A stretch of 64,000 nucleotides of DNA from Cryobacterium sp. SO2. GTDB taxonomy: Bacteria; Actinomycetota; Actinomycetes; Actinomycetales; Microbacteriaceae. The DNA is taken from positions 3,348,001 to 3,412,000 of the forward strand of contig NZ_CP117849.1 of the NCBI RefSeq assembly GCF_026151165.2, given 5' to 3'. Below the pieces are notes generated by a model, which made no database searches, was not told the DNA's origin, and saw nothing but the letters and a program-made list of their open reading frames with translations. Each line of letters starts with the position of its first letter. The stretch's first letter is position 1. The translations under genes and the position numbers were made by a program. Positions 63,373-64,000 of this stretch are shown here, piece after piece.

Positions 63373-64000
63373 ATGACCGGCCTCAGCGACCTCGCCCCCA
63401 CCCTCGTCGGGGTCGGCGCGCTCGTGGTCCTCACCATCGCCATGCTGTGGAGCTCCCGCACCCCGCACCGGTTCGCGCCCGCATTCGCCATTCTGCGCGG
63501 CACCGCTCAGCTGGCCGTGATCAGCGTCATCCTGGGCGGCGTCATCACGAGCCCGCTCTGGGTGAGCGTGGCGCTCCTGGTGATGTTCACGGTGGCCGCG
63601 GCCACCGCCGCCCGCCGCCTGGGCTGGAGCTGGGGCCACTTCGCCCTGACCGCCGCGGCCATGGGAGCGGGCATCCTGGCCACACTGCTCATAGTCTTCA
63701 GCACCGGTGCCATCGAGTTCAGTCCGCGCTACGCCCTGGCCATCGGCGGCATCGTGATCGGCAATGCCATGTCGATCGCCACCCTTGCCGGACGCCGCCT
63801 CACCGAGTCGATCAATGAGCACTGGGAGGAGGTCGAGGGCTGGACCGCGCTGGGAGCAACACCACGGCAGTCCACGCTCGAACTCGCCAGGACCGCCGTC
63901 TACTCAGCGCTCATCCCCTCGACGGACCAGACCAAGACCACCGGTCTGGTCACCCTGCCCGGCGCCTTCGTCGGCGCAATCTTCGGCGGGGTGTCCCCGC
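63373..64000 (+). CDS. FetB/UPF0014-type ABC transporter permease (5' part)
   Basis: About 209 residues are present and the gene runs off the right edge; the family is usually about 260. The protein is a membrane permease of the UPF0014 (YbbM/FetB) family: LRGTAQLAVISVILGGVI, YALAIGGIVIGNAMSIATLAGRRL and the cytosolic ELARTAVYSALIPSTDQTKTTGLVTLPG are characteristic. FetAB exports iron in E. coli. The ATP-binding partner should lie beyond the edge, though it is more often upstream. TACGCT is exactly six bases before the ATG, so a leaderless mRNA is predicted. Confidence 0.88.
   Translation, partial: MTGLSDLAPTLVGVGALVVLTIAMLWSSRTPHRFAPAFAILRGTAQLAVISVILGGVITSPLWVSVALLVMFTVAAATAARRLGWSWGHFALTAAAMGAGILATLLIVFSTGAIEFSPRYALAIGGIVIGNAMSIATLAGRRLTESINEHWEEVEGWTALGATPRQSTLELARTAVYSALIPSTDQTKTTGLVTLPGAFVGAIFGGVSP

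Overview
The window is high-GC DNA from an actinobacterium, most likely family Microbacteriaceae. The evidence is codon use, a CarD-type regulator, a DUF222/HNH endonuclease, DUF427/DUF1684/DUF4916/DUF5997 proteins, and many transcripts that appear to be leaderless. A Cryobacterium-like genus is my best guess, but the sequence alone does not prove it. No tRNA, rRNA, CRISPR array, integrase or transposase gene was seen, so this reads as ordinary chromosome rather than a mobile island.

Layout. 1-2315 holds the 5' part of rpoB on the minus strand. 2.5-10.6 kb carries small housekeeping and poorly characterised genes: a spermidine-synthase-like protein, a TPR-like protein, a lipoprotein sugar dehydrogenase, SprT-like, DUF427, ComB-like, a coiled-coil membrane protein, EVE, SRPBCC and DUF1684. 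10.6-17 kb carries a DEAD-box RNA helicase with a long leader, a GNAT, a nucleoside hydrolase, a DUF4916 Nudix relative, an esterase, and a DUF5997 gene beside a LysR-type effector domain that has no HTH. 17-20.7 kb is a drug-efflux type cluster (GyrI-like, VOC, ABC permease and ATPase) with a divergent TetR gene. 20.7-28.3 kb carries a K+ channel, carD, a GH114 lipoprotein, a second YidC-like insertase, PPK2 and another TetR. 28.4-42 kb carries a GH3 beta-glucosidase, a flavin oxidoreductase, an AI-2E family permease, pyruvate oxidase, glutathione peroxidase, two c-di-GMP proteins and an antiporter.

Two complete carbohydrate systems follow. 42.2-51.9 kb is a galacturonate operon on the minus strand, in the order mutarotase-UxaB fusion, uxaC, a GPH symporter, uxaA, kdgK, eda, with a divergent IclR regulator. 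Together these take galacturonate through tagaturonate, altronate and KDG to pyruvate and glyceraldehyde-3-phosphate. 56.9-62.2 kb is an N-acetylglucosamine PTS locus split over both strands. EIIB, EIIA and nagA run leftward, and a GntR regulator, EIIC and nagB run rightward, with a palindromic operator between them. Between these systems lie a zinc-independent L36 gene, a secreted excalibur protein, soxR-sodA with a consensus SoxR box, and an HNH protein. The right end has LysE, Lrp and the start of a FetB-type permease.

Two patterns cut across the genes. First, intergenic spaces carry several families of 50-80 bp palindromic elements. Some have two or three copies of the same length and arms, and several donate stop codons, C-termini or start regions to neighbouring genes. 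Second, many start codons sit exactly six bases after a TAnnnT-like -10 hexamer, which predicts leaderless mRNAs and helps choose starts.
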